DNA of 64,000 bases from Natronococcus sp. A-GB7 (GTDB lineage Archaea; Halobacteriota; Halobacteria; Halobacteriales; Natrialbaceae). A program made the translations under genes and the position numbers. The notes under the pieces were generated by a model, which saw nothing but the letters and a program-made list of their open reading frames with translations, was not told the DNA's origin and searched no databases. Every line of letters begins with the position of its first letter. Position 1 is the stretch's first letter. The stretch lies in contig NZ_JARUKV010000007.1 in NCBI RefSeq assembly GCF_029688865.1, positions 115,124 through 179,123 on the forward strand, read 5' to 3'. Positions 18,924-27,054 of this stretch are shown here, piece by piece.

Positions 18924-19229
18924 TCATTTCTGATTGGGCAACGTTCCGGGTTCGACCGGTTCGCCGTCGTCCTCGTCGCTCTCGCTGGCGATCTCGCGCT
19001 CGAACGTGTAGAGCACGATGCCGGTGTTGGCGGTCATGATCACGCCCGTCATCGGCGCCGGAGCGAACAGGTAGAGCCCGACGCCGAGCAGGAACGGGAC
19101 TGCCGCTATCGCGGCCCACAGCCGCGGCCGGGAGATCTCCTGACCGATCGCGTCCCGGTGAACGAGCGCGAAGATCGCGGCCGTCACGCTGAGACCGAAT
19201 GCCCCGACCGCGACGTCGAATCCGTCCAT
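18924..19229 (-). CDS. Small membrane protein, unknown function
   Basis: A 101-residue protein with three hydrophobic segments (about residues 4-22, 34-54 and 58-76) and an acidic C-terminal tail ending PVEPGTLPNQK. The start at 19229 gives MDGFDVAVGAFGL; a longer frame to 19367 would cover the promoter of the divergent CMD gene and lacks a membrane-protein pattern. No family recognised. Confidence 0.75.
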   Translation of the reverse strand: MDGFDVAVGAFGLSVTAAIFALVHRDAIGQEISRPRLWAAIAAVPFLLGVGLYLFAPAPMTGVIMTANTGIVLYTFEREIASESDEDDGEPVEPGTLPNQK

Positions 19230-19369
19230 ACCCGAGAGTCGGGGCGGTCGATAGAAAAGCGTTCTGCGACGGCTCGCTCGAGCGACGCTCCCGGTCTCCT
19301 GACCCGATTCCCACGGCCCGGGCTCCGGCAGAACTATCTTGTCGGTTCGGACTGACGCCTCGCACACAG

Positions 19370-19711
19370 ATGGCCGATCAGATCGACGATCCCGACGAAC
19401 TGCCGTCGACGGCGGGCGAGTTCGCAGACGACTACCCCGAGGTCTGGGAGGCGTACTCCGACCTCGGCGAGGCGTGTTCCGAGGCCGGCCCGATCGACGA
19501 CGAGACGAAACGACTCGTCAAACTCGCGCTCGCGATCGGCGCCGGGTCCGAGGGAGCCGTCCACTCCCACGTCCGACGCGGGTTAGACGAGGACGCCGAC
19601 CCCGAGGCGCTCAAACAGGTCGCCGCGCTCTCGATCCCGACGCTCGGCTTTCCGCAGGCGATGGCCGCGATCAGCTGGATCGAGGATCTCACCGACGAAG
19701 ACGAAGGCTGA
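19370..19711 (+). CDS. Carboxymuconolactone decarboxylase (CMD/AhpD-like) protein
   Basis: A 113-residue all-helical CMD-family protein. The core pattern is seen in PIDDETKRLVKLALAIGAGS and EGAVHSHVRRGLDEDADPEA followed by ALSIPTLGFPQAMAAISWI. The redox CxxC of true AhpD proteins is absent (AVHSH in its place), so it is not a thiol peroxidase partner; the histidine remains. Start at 19370 gives MADQIDDPDELPSTAGEF. Function within the family is open. Confidence 0.87.
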   Translation: MADQIDDPDELPSTAGEFADDYPEVWEAYSDLGEACSEAGPIDDETKRLVKLALAIGAGSEGAVHSHVRRGLDEDADPEALKQVAALSIPTLGFPQAMAAISWIEDLTDEDEG

Positions 19712-19816
19712 CCCGGTCGCCGGTCCGTTCCCCGTTCTTTCGTGAGCGCACTCGAGGAAGCTGTGGGTAAAGAGATATGTGTGCTGCGTTTGCACGTTCG
19801 CTCGAGAACGGATCGA

Positions 19817-21457
19817 ATGCTCGACGGCTGGCTCGGCGACGGCGGGCGGATCGCTCGGATCGAGTGGCGACGCCACGACCGCGAGTTCGGACGCTCGAGG
19901 GGCCGTCGGATCGGGCTGGTTCTGTCGTACTGCGTGGTCGCCGTCGTCCTCGGTTCGGGCGCGTGGGTCGTAGGGGACGATCTGGCGACGACGGAGGCGG
20001 CGCCCTCCGCCGCAGGGTCGCTCGCGGTGACGCTCGCGTTCGGCTGGGTCGTCGTCCGCAGCGCCTCGTTGACCCACAGACGCTTCGAGGGACTGTCATC
20101 CGACGCGTTGCTGACCGCAGTTCCCGTACGGACCGCCGTCCTCGGGCTGGTGTCGTTCGTCTTCGCTCGAGTCGGCGTCGCGATTGTGCTGCCGACCGTC
20201 GGGGTCGCGGTCGGCCTCGCAGTCGGCGCCGGAACGCCGTGGATCGCCCTCTCCGCCGTCGTCGCGATCGCGGCGCTCGCTGCGCTGGCCGTCGCGGTCG
20301 GCGTCGCGGGCAGGCTCGCGGGCTCGCTCGTCGGTCGACGGCTGGCGCGAGGCGGCCTGTACCGGAACCTGCTCGTCGTGTTCGGCTGGGTGCCGCTCGT
20401 GACGCTCTGGTTCCTCCTCCGGGAGCTGTCGGTGTCGGCCGCGGAGCTGGGAGCGTGGCTCGAGTGGCTGCCGCTGGCGCTGCTGGTCGACCTCGCGTTT
20501 CTGGGGGCCGATGGGACTGCCGGGGTCGAACCGCTTCGCGCGCTGGCCGCGGTCGGCGCCGTCGCGGTCGTCGTTCCGGCGTTGCTGGGACTGACGACCA
20601 ACGTCGCCCGACGTCTCTGGGTGACCGAGTCCGTCGGTTCGACACGATCGACAACCCCCTCGCACTCGCGCTCGCTGGCCGGCGGCGGCCGACTGGACCG
20701 TCTACTGGGCGGCTCCGTTTCGCGGCCGACGCGCACCGTCGCTCGAGAGCGGTTGCTCGCGGAGCGGCGCGCTCCGCGAGGACTGCTGTCGACGGGGTAC
20801 GTCCTCCTGTTCGTCGCCTTGGTCGGACTGCCGGTGTTCGGCGCCCTGCTCGGGACCCCCGGCTTCCTGCTGGTGGTGTTCGGCCTCGGGGTCGCGGCGG
20901 GGATCGTCTTCACCGCCGAGCCGATCGGCAGCGCCTATCGCGTCCTCCCGATGCTGCTCACGACGGTCCGAGGACGGCAGTTCGTCGGAGGACTGGTTCT
21001 CGCGAGCCTCCTGCTCGGCGTTCCACTCGTCGTCCTCGTGGTCGTCCCGCTCGGGATCGTCAGCGACGCGAGTCTCCTCGAGACGGGCGCGCTCGCGGTG
21101 ACGGGCGTCGCGCTCTGTGCGTGTACCGCGACGGTCAATGCCGCGATCGAACTGAACGTCGACCGCGCCGATCTCGTCCCCGTTTCCGGCTTTGTCACCG
21201 ACGGACCGGTGTACTCGGAGCCGGGCTGGGGGGCGTTTTCGGGGCTGGCGAAGAGCTTCGGGATCGTCTCGCTCGTCGCGCTCCCGGCGTTTCTCGGGAA
21301 CGCACGGTGGGTCTACGAGCGGGCGCCCGCCCTCGGCGTCCCGACCGCGGCCGTCCGCCTCGGCGCACTGTGCTGTACGATCGTCCTCGCGGTCGGCGTC
21401 TCGAGGATCGCGTTTCGGATCGCCGTCGCCCGCTACCGCGACTACCGACTCGAGTAA
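19817..21457 (+). CDS. ABC exporter, membrane permease subunit
   Basis: A 546-residue membrane protein with about 12 hydrophobic helices, the likely permease of the ABC-2-type exporter whose ATPase gene begins 2 bases after its stop. Soluble stretches include a charged region near residues 265-310 with serine/arginine-rich linker (SRSLAGGGRLDRLLGGSVSR). The ATG at 19817 (MLDGWLGDGGRIARIEWRRH) is preferred to a GTG-type start at 19742, since the upstream part overlaps a promoter-like GTAAAGAGATATG. The substrate is unknown. Confidence 0.82.
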   Translation: MLDGWLGDGGRIARIEWRRHDREFGRSRGRRIGLVLSYCVVAVVLGSGAWVVGDDLATTEAAPSAAGSLAVTLAFGWVVVRSASLTHRRFEGLSSDALLTAVPVRTAVLGLVSFVFARVGVAIVLPTVGVAVGLAVGAGTPWIALSAVVAIAALAALAVAVGVAGRLAGSLVGRRLARGGLYRNLLVVFGWVPLVTLWFLLRELSVSAAELGAWLEWLPLALLVDLAFLGADGTAGVEPLRALAAVGAVAVVVPALLGLTTNVARRLWVTESVGSTRSTTPSHSRSLAGGGRLDRLLGGSVSRPTRTVARERLLAERRAPRGLLSTGYVLLFVALVGLPVFGALLGTPGFLLVVFGLGVAAGIVFTAEPIGSAYRVLPMLLTTVRGRQFVGGLVLASLLLGVPLVVLVVVPLGIVSDASLLETGALAVTGVALCACTATVNAAIELNVDRADLVPVSGFVTDGPVYSEPGWGAFSGLAKSFGIVSLVALPAFLGNARWVYERAPALGVPTAAVRLGALCCTIVLAVGVSRIAFRIAVARYRDYRLE

Positions 21458-21459
21458 TC

Positions 21460-22281
21460 ATGACACAGCCATCACGCGACACCTCCGACGAGTCGAGCGA
21501 CAAACTGAACGACGAACCCGACGATCCGAGCGACGAACCGAACGGCGAACCCGCCATCGTCGCGAACGGCCTCACGAAGACCTACGGCGAGACGACCGCC
21601 GTCGAGGACCTCACGCTCGAGGTCGATCCCGGTTCGATCTACGGCTTCCTCGGTCCGAACGGCGCGGGCAAGACGACGACGATTCGACTGCTGACGGCGC
21701 TGACGCTCCCGACGAACGGTTCCGGAGCCGTCGCGGGCGTTCCGATCGCGGATCGGGAGGCGCTGGTCGACCGCATCGGCTACCTCCCCGAGTCGCCGCC
21801 GATCTACGAGCAGCTGACCGCCCGCGAGCAACTCGAGTACTACGGCGGACTCTGCGGGATGGACGCCTCGGCGATCGAGGAGCGGCTGGACGAACTGCTC
21901 GAGCGACTCGAGCTCGCCGAGGATGCCGACGACCGGATCGTCACGTATTCGAAGGGGATGCGCCAGAAGACAGGACTGATGCAGGCGATCCTCTCCGATC
22001 CCGACGTGGTCTTTCTGGACGAGCCGACCTCGGGGCTGGACCCGCGGGCCGCGCGCACGGTTCGGGAGCTGCTGACGGAACTCGCCGCGAACGGGACGAC
22101 CGTCTTCCTCTCGACGCACGTCCTCCCGGTTGTCGAACGGATCGCGACCGACGTCGGGATCTGCTACGAGGGACGGCTCGTCGAGTCGGGGTCGCCAGAG
22201 GAGCTGCTCGAGGGACTCGAGACCAGTGCGGACTCGACGCTCGAGGACGTCTTTCTCGAGGTGACGACCGAAACCGAGTGA
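21460..22281 (+). CDS. ABC exporter, ATP-binding subunit
   Basis: A 273-residue ABC ATPase of the DrrA/ABC-2 class. Walker A is GPNGAGKTTTIRLL, the signature is YSKGMRQKTGLMQAI, and Walker B is VVFLDEPTSGLDPRAA. The first 30 residues are a low-complexity acidic tail (repeats of DEPNDEPS type). It starts 2 bases after the permease gene, so both come from one mRNA. Export of a lipid, drug or peptide is typical of the class; no substrate-specific hint is present. Confidence 0.93.
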   Translation: MTQPSRDTSDESSDKLNDEPDDPSDEPNGEPAIVANGLTKTYGETTAVEDLTLEVDPGSIYGFLGPNGAGKTTTIRLLTALTLPTNGSGAVAGVPIADREALVDRIGYLPESPPIYEQLTAREQLEYYGGLCGMDASAIEERLDELLERLELAEDADDRIVTYSKGMRQKTGLMQAILSDPDVVFLDEPTSGLDPRAARTVRELLTELAANGTTVFLSTHVLPVVERIATDVGICYEGRLVESGSPEELLEGLETSADSTLEDVFLEVTTETE

Positions 22282-22321
22282 GCAGGAGATCCAGCGTCGG
22301 TGTCAGTGTCGCTCGAGCAAG

Positions 22322-22504
22322 TTACTCGGACGCATCGACGCGCTCGAGCGAGCGAAAGAGGACGACGACGGCGGCGAGCGCGACGCTCATCGTCAGCAGT
22401 GCAAAGAGGACCTGTTGCTCGTAGCCGCTGACTCGAGTCGTCGTCCAGAGGAGGAGTCCGGTCGCGAGGACCAATCCCAGTCCGACGATTCGTGCTCGAA
22501 CCAT
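22322..22504 (-). CDS. Small two-helix membrane protein
   Basis: A 60-residue protein with two hydrophobic helices (about residues 5-22 and 31-50) joined by a short loop VSGYEQQ, and a charged end SLERVDASE. Codon use is haloarchaeal and the frame is closed, but the size makes it uncertain. It is convergent with the ABC ATPase gene and ends 40 bases from it. No family recognised. Confidence 0.6.
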   Translation of the reverse strand: MVRARIVGLGLVLATGLLLWTTTRVSGYEQQVLFALLTMSVALAAVVVLFRSLERVDASE

Positions 22505-22897
22505 AGTGGCTGGTTGTCTCGTACGGGCAAGTTGTTAACTAATGGCTGGTAGCACGATTTCTTTATTCAGAGTAAGATATGAAACTCACGTTGCGTACAG
22601 AGTCTTCGGTCAACAGTCGGGCACTGTTCTACGGGTCAGCGAAACGGAGGCTGCTGGGGTCAGTACAAGAGAGCGGCCCTCCGGAGTCGGTGGTACACTA
22701 CTTAGAACGAGGATGAACGTGTATCGAAAATCTCTCGTGGAGTTCTCCGGGCGATAATCGTTCTTTTTGTTTGCCTTCGTTGTTCTCACCGCTTCCACCG
22801 AGAACCTGCGAAAGTAATCAGAGAAGCATGAAATATTCTAGACCCGATATAAATACATTATTCGATTAAGAGGGAGGGCAATCCGGTCACAGGACGT
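22505..22897. other. Lower-GC intergenic stretch before the DmdA-like gene
   Basis: About 400 bases, clearly AT-richer than the flanks, without a credible gene; open frames show no codon bias. It includes AT-rich promoter-like sequence (GATATAAATACATTATTCG, about 22847-22865) pointing toward the DmdA-like gene. The composition change begins here and marks the left edge of an insert. Confidence 0.5.
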
Positions 22898-22980
22898 TAT
22901 TCACTTTCATGGTACATGGTACCATGTCGATGACCGAGTATTCACTTGTATGACACAGAGATACCATGCTGATGACCGAG
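22898..22980 (+). repeat. Imperfect tandem repeat, two units of about 42 bases
   Basis: Unit 1 (22898-22938) and unit 2 (22939-22980) both begin TATTCACTT and end with an ATG-containing stretch of the form ATG-NN-GATGACCGAG; about three quarters of the positions match by hand alignment. Unit 1 also holds a perfect 14-base palindrome ACATGGTACCATGT (22914-22927). Each unit carries an ATG followed by an in-frame ATG-ACC-GAG. In unit 1 that frame ends after nine codons; in unit 2 it opens into the long frame of the DmdA-like gene. Confidence 0.65.
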
Positions 22981-23106
22981 GCACCGACACTGAACCAAAG
23001 TTCTACCTCCCTACGGGAGTTACCCCGCCGTTCGATACCAGTCCCTTCGGGCGCCTCTGGATGTCGCTATCCAACCATTCCGTTGAATCACCGGAATAGA
23101 TTACCA

Positions 23107-24471
23107 ATGTCGAGAAACCACCACCCGAACCACCCCAATGTCGACCAATCGGATCGTACTGTTCCCAGAAATCTTCGTCAAACAGGTGCCGCAGACGTTG
23201 ACCTCGTGACCTCTACCCGGGTTCGGAAGTCGCCGTTCTGGCACCTCTCCGTCGAGGAGGGGTGTCATCAGGCGACGGTTTACAACCACATGTATCACCC
23301 CCGCGCGTACATCGACCCCGAAGACGGAGGTGCGGAAGCCGAGTACGAGTTGCTGGTCAACCACGTAGCGCTATGGGACGTCGCGGTCGAGCGCCAGATT
23401 CGTGTCGCGGGACCCGATGCCGAGGCGTTCGTCAACTTCGTCATTACGCGAGACGCCACCGACATCGAGACGATGCGTGGCAAGTACGCCATCTGCTGCA
23501 ACCAGGACGGCGGTATCCTCAATGACTTTGTCCTGTTGCGGCCTGACGACGACGAGTTCTGGTTCTCCATCGCTGACTCCGACCTGCTGCAGTGGTTGCA
23601 AGGGGTCACAGTCGGCAACGACTTCGAGGTCGACATCGACGAGATCGACGTCTCGCCGATGCAGATTCAGGGGCCGAAATCGCCCGATGTGATGGAGTCA
23701 CTCATCGGTGATGCGGTCGAAGACGTTCCGTACTACGGACTGATGGAAGCGACTATCAACGACATCCCGGTGCTGGTGAGTCAGACGGGCTTCTCCGGAG
23801 AGGCAGGGTTCGAAATATACGTCCGTGAAGCGACGAAGAACGCCGAAGCAGTGTGGAATCCAGTACTCGAAACGGTCAAAGACCACGGCGGTGCCGCGAC
23901 GCCAGTAAACGGTCGTCGACGTATCGCTGCTGGAATCCTGTCGTTGGGACAGGACATGGACTACGAGACGTCGCCGTTCCAGGTCAACCTCGGCTATCAG
24001 GTCCCCAACGACAAGGACGTGGACTACATTGGCAAAGCCGAACTGGAACGTCAGAAGGACGCCATCGAAAACGGTGCGTTTCCGTTCACTCACAAACTGG
24101 TCGGTCTAAAAATGGCAGGCGAACCGATTCTGGAATGGCCCTCGGACTACTGGCTCATCTCGGATCCGGAGACGGGCGATGAATGTGGCTACCTGACGTC
24201 GGCGGGGTGGAATCCGGACCTCGAGACCAATATCGGCCTCGGATTCGTGCCAGCGGCGAAACTGCAGGCTGCGACCGACGTTCCGCTCGACGACTCGATA
24301 TATGACGCGGACCTCGATGTGGAGCTTGCAGTTCACCTCCCGGACGAGTACGCTGAGGTGCCCGGCAAACCCGTATATGCGACGCTGGCGAAAGTTCCGT
24401 TCAAAGAGTCAGTCAATCCCAGCGCCCGTGAACAGGCCAAAATTCACGCCAGGGACGATATTGACGATTGA
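23107..24471 (+). CDS. dmdA: DmdA-like tetrahydrofolate-dependent demethylase (GcvT family)
   Basis: A 454-residue GcvT-fold methyltransferase. It resembles dimethylsulfoniopropionate demethylase DmdA in its characteristic pieces: TVYNHMYHPRAY, ALWDVAVERQIRVAGPDAEA, EFWFSIADSDLLQWLQGV, and DVSPMQIQGPKSPDVMESLI. DmdA moves a methyl from DMSP to tetrahydrofolate; related O-demethylases (LigM/DesA) and glycine-betaine-type demethylases share the fold, so the substrate is not certain. It is about 80 residues longer than marine DmdA, with extra C-terminal beta sequence. The frame is open back to 22966, but the first 47 residues lack haloarchaeal bias, so I start at the ATG at 23107. GC content is lower than in neighbours, suggesting transfer. 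Confidence 0.82.
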   Translation: MSRNHHPNHPNVDQSDRTVPRNLRQTGAADVDLVTSTRVRKSPFWHLSVEEGCHQATVYNHMYHPRAYIDPEDGGAEAEYELLVNHVALWDVAVERQIRVAGPDAEAFVNFVITRDATDIETMRGKYAICCNQDGGILNDFVLLRPDDDEFWFSIADSDLLQWLQGVTVGNDFEVDIDEIDVSPMQIQGPKSPDVMESLIGDAVEDVPYYGLMEATINDIPVLVSQTGFSGEAGFEIYVREATKNAEAVWNPVLETVKDHGGAATPVNGRRRIAAGILSLGQDMDYETSPFQVNLGYQVPNDKDVDYIGKAELERQKDAIENGAFPFTHKLVGLKMAGEPILEWPSDYWLISDPETGDECGYLTSAGWNPDLETNIGLGFVPAAKLQAATDVPLDDSIYDADLDVELAVHLPDEYAEVPGKPVYATLAKVPFKESVNPSAREQAKIHARDDIDD

Positions 24472-24561
24472 GAGTCGTTTCTCCGAAGACAAGTTGTGAT
24501 GGACTCAACGGATTACCACTCCAAGACGTGACCCCTATTGACAGTGCTCAGACTCCCTCTG

Positions 24562-24786
24562 AACAGTGCAGGCGGAGGCGGTGTCACTGCGGTAGCGCCA
24601 CAATCGCAGCACCCGCGAGCGACTATCGGGAGCGAGCGGCTTTTTAGCGTAGATTTTTGGAGTCGAGTGGGATCGTGGTCCCACTGACCATGCAAACGGG
24701 CGCTTCGCGCCCGTAAGCAGAAGAGTGGTGAGCGAGTCCTGCGAGCGAACCCGACGAGAGAAAGGTACGTGGGCATCTGCATGTAA
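24562..24786 (+). repeat. Structured repeat element, copy A
   Basis: First copy of an element also found at 61593-61762. Conserved parts: a 5' block (24571-24660) with GCGGAGGCGGTGTCACTGCG, CAGCACCCGCGAGC, and GAGCGGCTTTTTAGCGTAGA followed by TTTTTGG; and a 3' block AAAGGTACGTGGGCAT (24761-24776). The middle differs between copies and here contains two hairpins, GTGGGATCGTGGTCCCAC (24667-24684) and CGGGCGCTTCGCGCCCG (about 24697-24713). GTGCAG (24566-24571) can pair with CTGCAT (24777-24782) to close the element. It lies just 3' of the DmdA-like gene. It could be a structured RNA, or a non-autonomous IS200/IS605-like element of the PATE type known from haloarchaea. Confidence 0.65.
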
Positions 24787-25135
24787 CACTTCGGCCGCCT
24801 CAGGCCCACGACGCAAACTGGACGACAAAACCGCGGTACGATCTGTCGCTAATCGTCTGTCGATCACGGAAACGGGGAATCGCCACGCCCTCCCCAGTCG
24901 ACTCGCTCGGTCACTTCGTTTCCTCGCTCGTCCCCTGTCAGAGTTCACTCTGACAAGCCTTCGTTCGCGCTGCTCACGAAGACCTCGCGCAGTACTGCCA
25001 GCCAGGATCTCGCTGTCGCTCGATTCTAGCTGACAGCACGCGCCACCGCAGCGTGACGGCGTGATTTGGTCCGTTCGAACGCGTCCCGTCCCGGACGAGC
25101 CGTCGGATGTCCTGTCGTCGACGCGGGTCCGAGCA
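24787..25135. other. Non-coding stretch with stem-loops, possible mobile-element remnant
   Basis: No credible gene. The sequence carries a perfect hairpin, TGTCAGAGTTCACTCTGACA (24936-24955; 9-base arms, 2-base loop), followed by a further imperfect one in the CTTCGTTCGCG/CTCACGAAG stretch (about 24958-24980). Runs such as CTCGCTCGGTCACTTCG recur in haloarchaeal insertion-sequence flanks. It ends at the terminus of the phosphoglycolate phosphatase gene and marks the right edge of the low-GC insert. Confidence 0.4.
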
Positions 25136-25819
25136 TTACCGAGTTCCGCGAACGCGCTCGAGCACTGACAGCGTTCCGTCGGCGTGTTCGGCCTCGAGCA
25201 CCTCGTCGGCCGCCTCGGTCGCGGCTGCGTCGGCGTTGGCCACCGCGAAGCTCCGGCCGACGGCCTCGAACGTCGAGACGTCGTTGATCGAGTCGCCGAC
25301 CGCGACCGCCTCCTCGAGGTCGAAGCCGACGTGGTCGGCGATGGTCTCGACGCCGTCGCCCTTGTTCGGATCCGTATCCTTGACGTGGTAGGCGTAACCC
25401 GTGTCGACGACCTCGAGGCCGTACTCGGCGGCGATCTCCCGAAGCGGTTCGATCGGTTGCTCGAGGTTGATCGCGACCTCGGTCTCGCGCCAGCGGTTGA
25501 CCGTGTCCTCCTCGCCCCAGCCCAGTTCGTAGCCCGCCCCCCGGTAGCGCTCGGCGACGGCCTGGGCGGCCTCCCGGTCGGCGGTGAAGAAGACGTCGTC
25601 GCCGGTGTAGACGACGCCGCCGTTCTCGGCGACGACGAGTTCGGGGACGCCGACGAAGTGACAGAGCGCGACGGGGTAGGGGAAGGCCTTCCCGGTGGCG
25701 ATCACGACCGGGGCCTCCCAGTCGCGAATCGGGTCGAAGACACGCGGGTCGATCCCCCAGCCCTCGGGGCGGGTCAGCGTACCGTCGATGTCGAGAACCA
25801 GCGGCGGGTCGGCGGTCAT
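25136..25819 (-). CDS. pgp: Phosphoglycolate phosphatase (archaeal HAD type)
   Basis: A 227-residue HAD-superfamily phosphatase, Mg-dependent, hydrolysing 2-phosphoglycolate. Motif I is LDIDGTLT near the N-terminus, motif II/III appear in VIATGKAFPY and in DPNKGDGVETIADHVG, and motif IV in AVAVGDSINDVSTFEAVG. The archaeal C2B-type cap fills the middle. It follows the second glpK-linked membrane protein on the same strand after 110 bases. The first 88 bases of this gene have a diverged, ungapped partner at 27148-27235, part of a chimeric relic. Confidence 0.92.
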   Translation of the reverse strand: MTADPPLVLDIDGTLTRPEGWGIDPRVFDPIRDWEAPVVIATGKAFPYPVALCHFVGVPELVVAENGGVVYTGDDVFFTADREAAQAVAERYRGAGYELGWGEEDTVNRWRETEVAINLEQPIEPLREIAAEYGLEVVDTGYAYHVKDTDPNKGDGVETIADHVGFDLEEAVAVGDSINDVSTFEAVGRSFAVANADAAATEAADEVLEAEHADGTLSVLERVRGTR

Positions 25820-25929
25820 ACCGGGACGTCGGATCGCGGTCGCCTAAAGCGAACGGATCCGAACGAGCGCGAGTGCGCTCGCTCGAGGCGTTCGAACACG
25901 ACGGAAAACAACTCGAGGTCAGCGAGCGA

Positions 25930-27054
25930 TCAGAACCACGGAATCCAGACCGTCGTCGGGAAGACCCCGAGAACGTACAGGAGTGCGACGAGGAAGGTTC
26001 CGAAGACGATCGCCGCTGCGGGCGGGTCGACGTGGGTATCGCCGTGAGCGAAGAAGGTCCGCTGGAAGACCTCGCCGAACAGCGCGGCGATCACGCCGAT
26101 GACGAGGCCGACGATCAGGGCGACCTCGGCGCCGGTGCCGGCAAGCAACGCACCGCCGTCGTAGGCGACCGGTGCGCCCTCTGCGATACCGCCGTCAGAA
26201 GGCACGTAGACCGCCAGCGCGGCGGTTGCAGCCGGAAGCGTGATGTGGTGGGTCACCGGGATCTTCTCGACACCGCAGTTGAGGAAGACCAGCGACGCCG
26301 CACTGATCCCGAACCCGAGGAACGCGCTCCCGGTCACGATCCCGACGTAGGCGCCGAGGATCCCGGCCACGAGTCCGAGCGTTGCGACGTGGTCCCACTT
26401 GTACTGGTGGGGGAGCCACGGCTCGACCTTGAGCCGTTCCTTCCGGGTCGCCGCGGTGGGTTTTGGCTGCGTCTCGCCGCTACCGGTCCGTTCACCACCG
26501 TCCGTTGCGGATTCGTCGATGGCGCGGACGCGGGTCTCCTCGCGCTCGAACGGGCTCATGTCGAGGATGTTCGCGCCGCGAACCGTGCCGATGATGCTGT
26601 AGCCCAGAATCAGTCGGTGGGCAAAGGCCGAGAGGACGACCCCCATCGCGATCGGATCGTACGGCATCCCCAGTTGCGCCGAGATCGTGACGAGCCAGTA
26701 GCCCAGGATTCCGAACGCGCCCCCGACCGCCAGCACGTCGGGTTTCGTCCCGAGCGCGTAGGCGATGTTCTTGGCCTCGTGGTAGTCGAATCCGGTGTCC
26801 ATATACCCTCGACGGGCCGCGTAGGCCGTCGCCGCCACCCCGCCTGCGAAGCTGATCGCCGGCGAGAACGGCGGTCCGAACGCGACCTGGTCGGTGATCG
26901 CGGCTGCCTCTGGATCGACGAGCGTCGCGGCCTCGCCCGCGATTACCATAAACCCGGTAAAAATAAACGCCGGCAGCGGTCCGAGTGCGGCACCGAACGC
27001 GCCGCCACCGAAGGCGGCGATGATCTCAGCGAGATCGAGGAGTGCGTCGAGCAT
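25930..27054 (-). CDS. Glycerol-locus membrane protein, paralog 2
   Basis: A 374-residue membrane protein with about eight helices, paralogous to the product at 28721-29677. Shared pieces: GAALGPLPAFIFTGFMVIAG, LGFGISAASLVFLNCGVEKI, PVTHHITLPA and HGDTHVDPPAAAIVFG. The family occurs beside glpK in haloarchaea and has been proposed to move glycerol; it lacks the NPA motifs of aquaglyceroporins. This copy has an extra hydrophilic loop of about 35 residues after MSPFER and another insert after AVYVPSDGG. The start at 27054 is supported by GGAGGTGA, 7 bases upstream. Just upstream sits the relic of a glycerol kinase end, so this copy probably once followed a second glpK. Confidence 0.85.
   Translation of the reverse strand: MLDALLDLAEIIAAFGGGAFGAALGPLPAFIFTGFMVIAGEAATLVDPEAAAITDQVAFGPPFSPAISFAGGVAATAYAARRGYMDTGFDYHEAKNIAYALGTKPDVLAVGGAFGILGYWLVTISAQLGMPYDPIAMGVVLSAFAHRLILGYSIIGTVRGANILDMSPFEREETRVRAIDESATDGGERTGSGETQPKPTAATRKERLKVEPWLPHQYKWDHVATLGLVAGILGAYVGIVTGSAFLGFGISAASLVFLNCGVEKIPVTHHITLPAATAALAVYVPSDGGIAEGAPVAYDGGALLAGTGAEVALIVGLVIGVIAALFGEVFQRTFFAHGDTHVDPPAAAIVFGTFLVALLYVLGVFPTTVWIPWF

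Noticed and set aside
22966..23106. N-terminal extension of 47 residues on the DmdA-like protein
   Set aside because: The extension lacks haloarchaeal codon bias and family similarity; the ATG at 23107 is more plausible, although transcript mapping is missing.
24535..24948. A protein-coding gene on the minus strand over the repeat element
   Set aside because: The frame has no haloarchaeal acidity or known motif, and the conserved parts of the repeat do not keep codon structure between copies.
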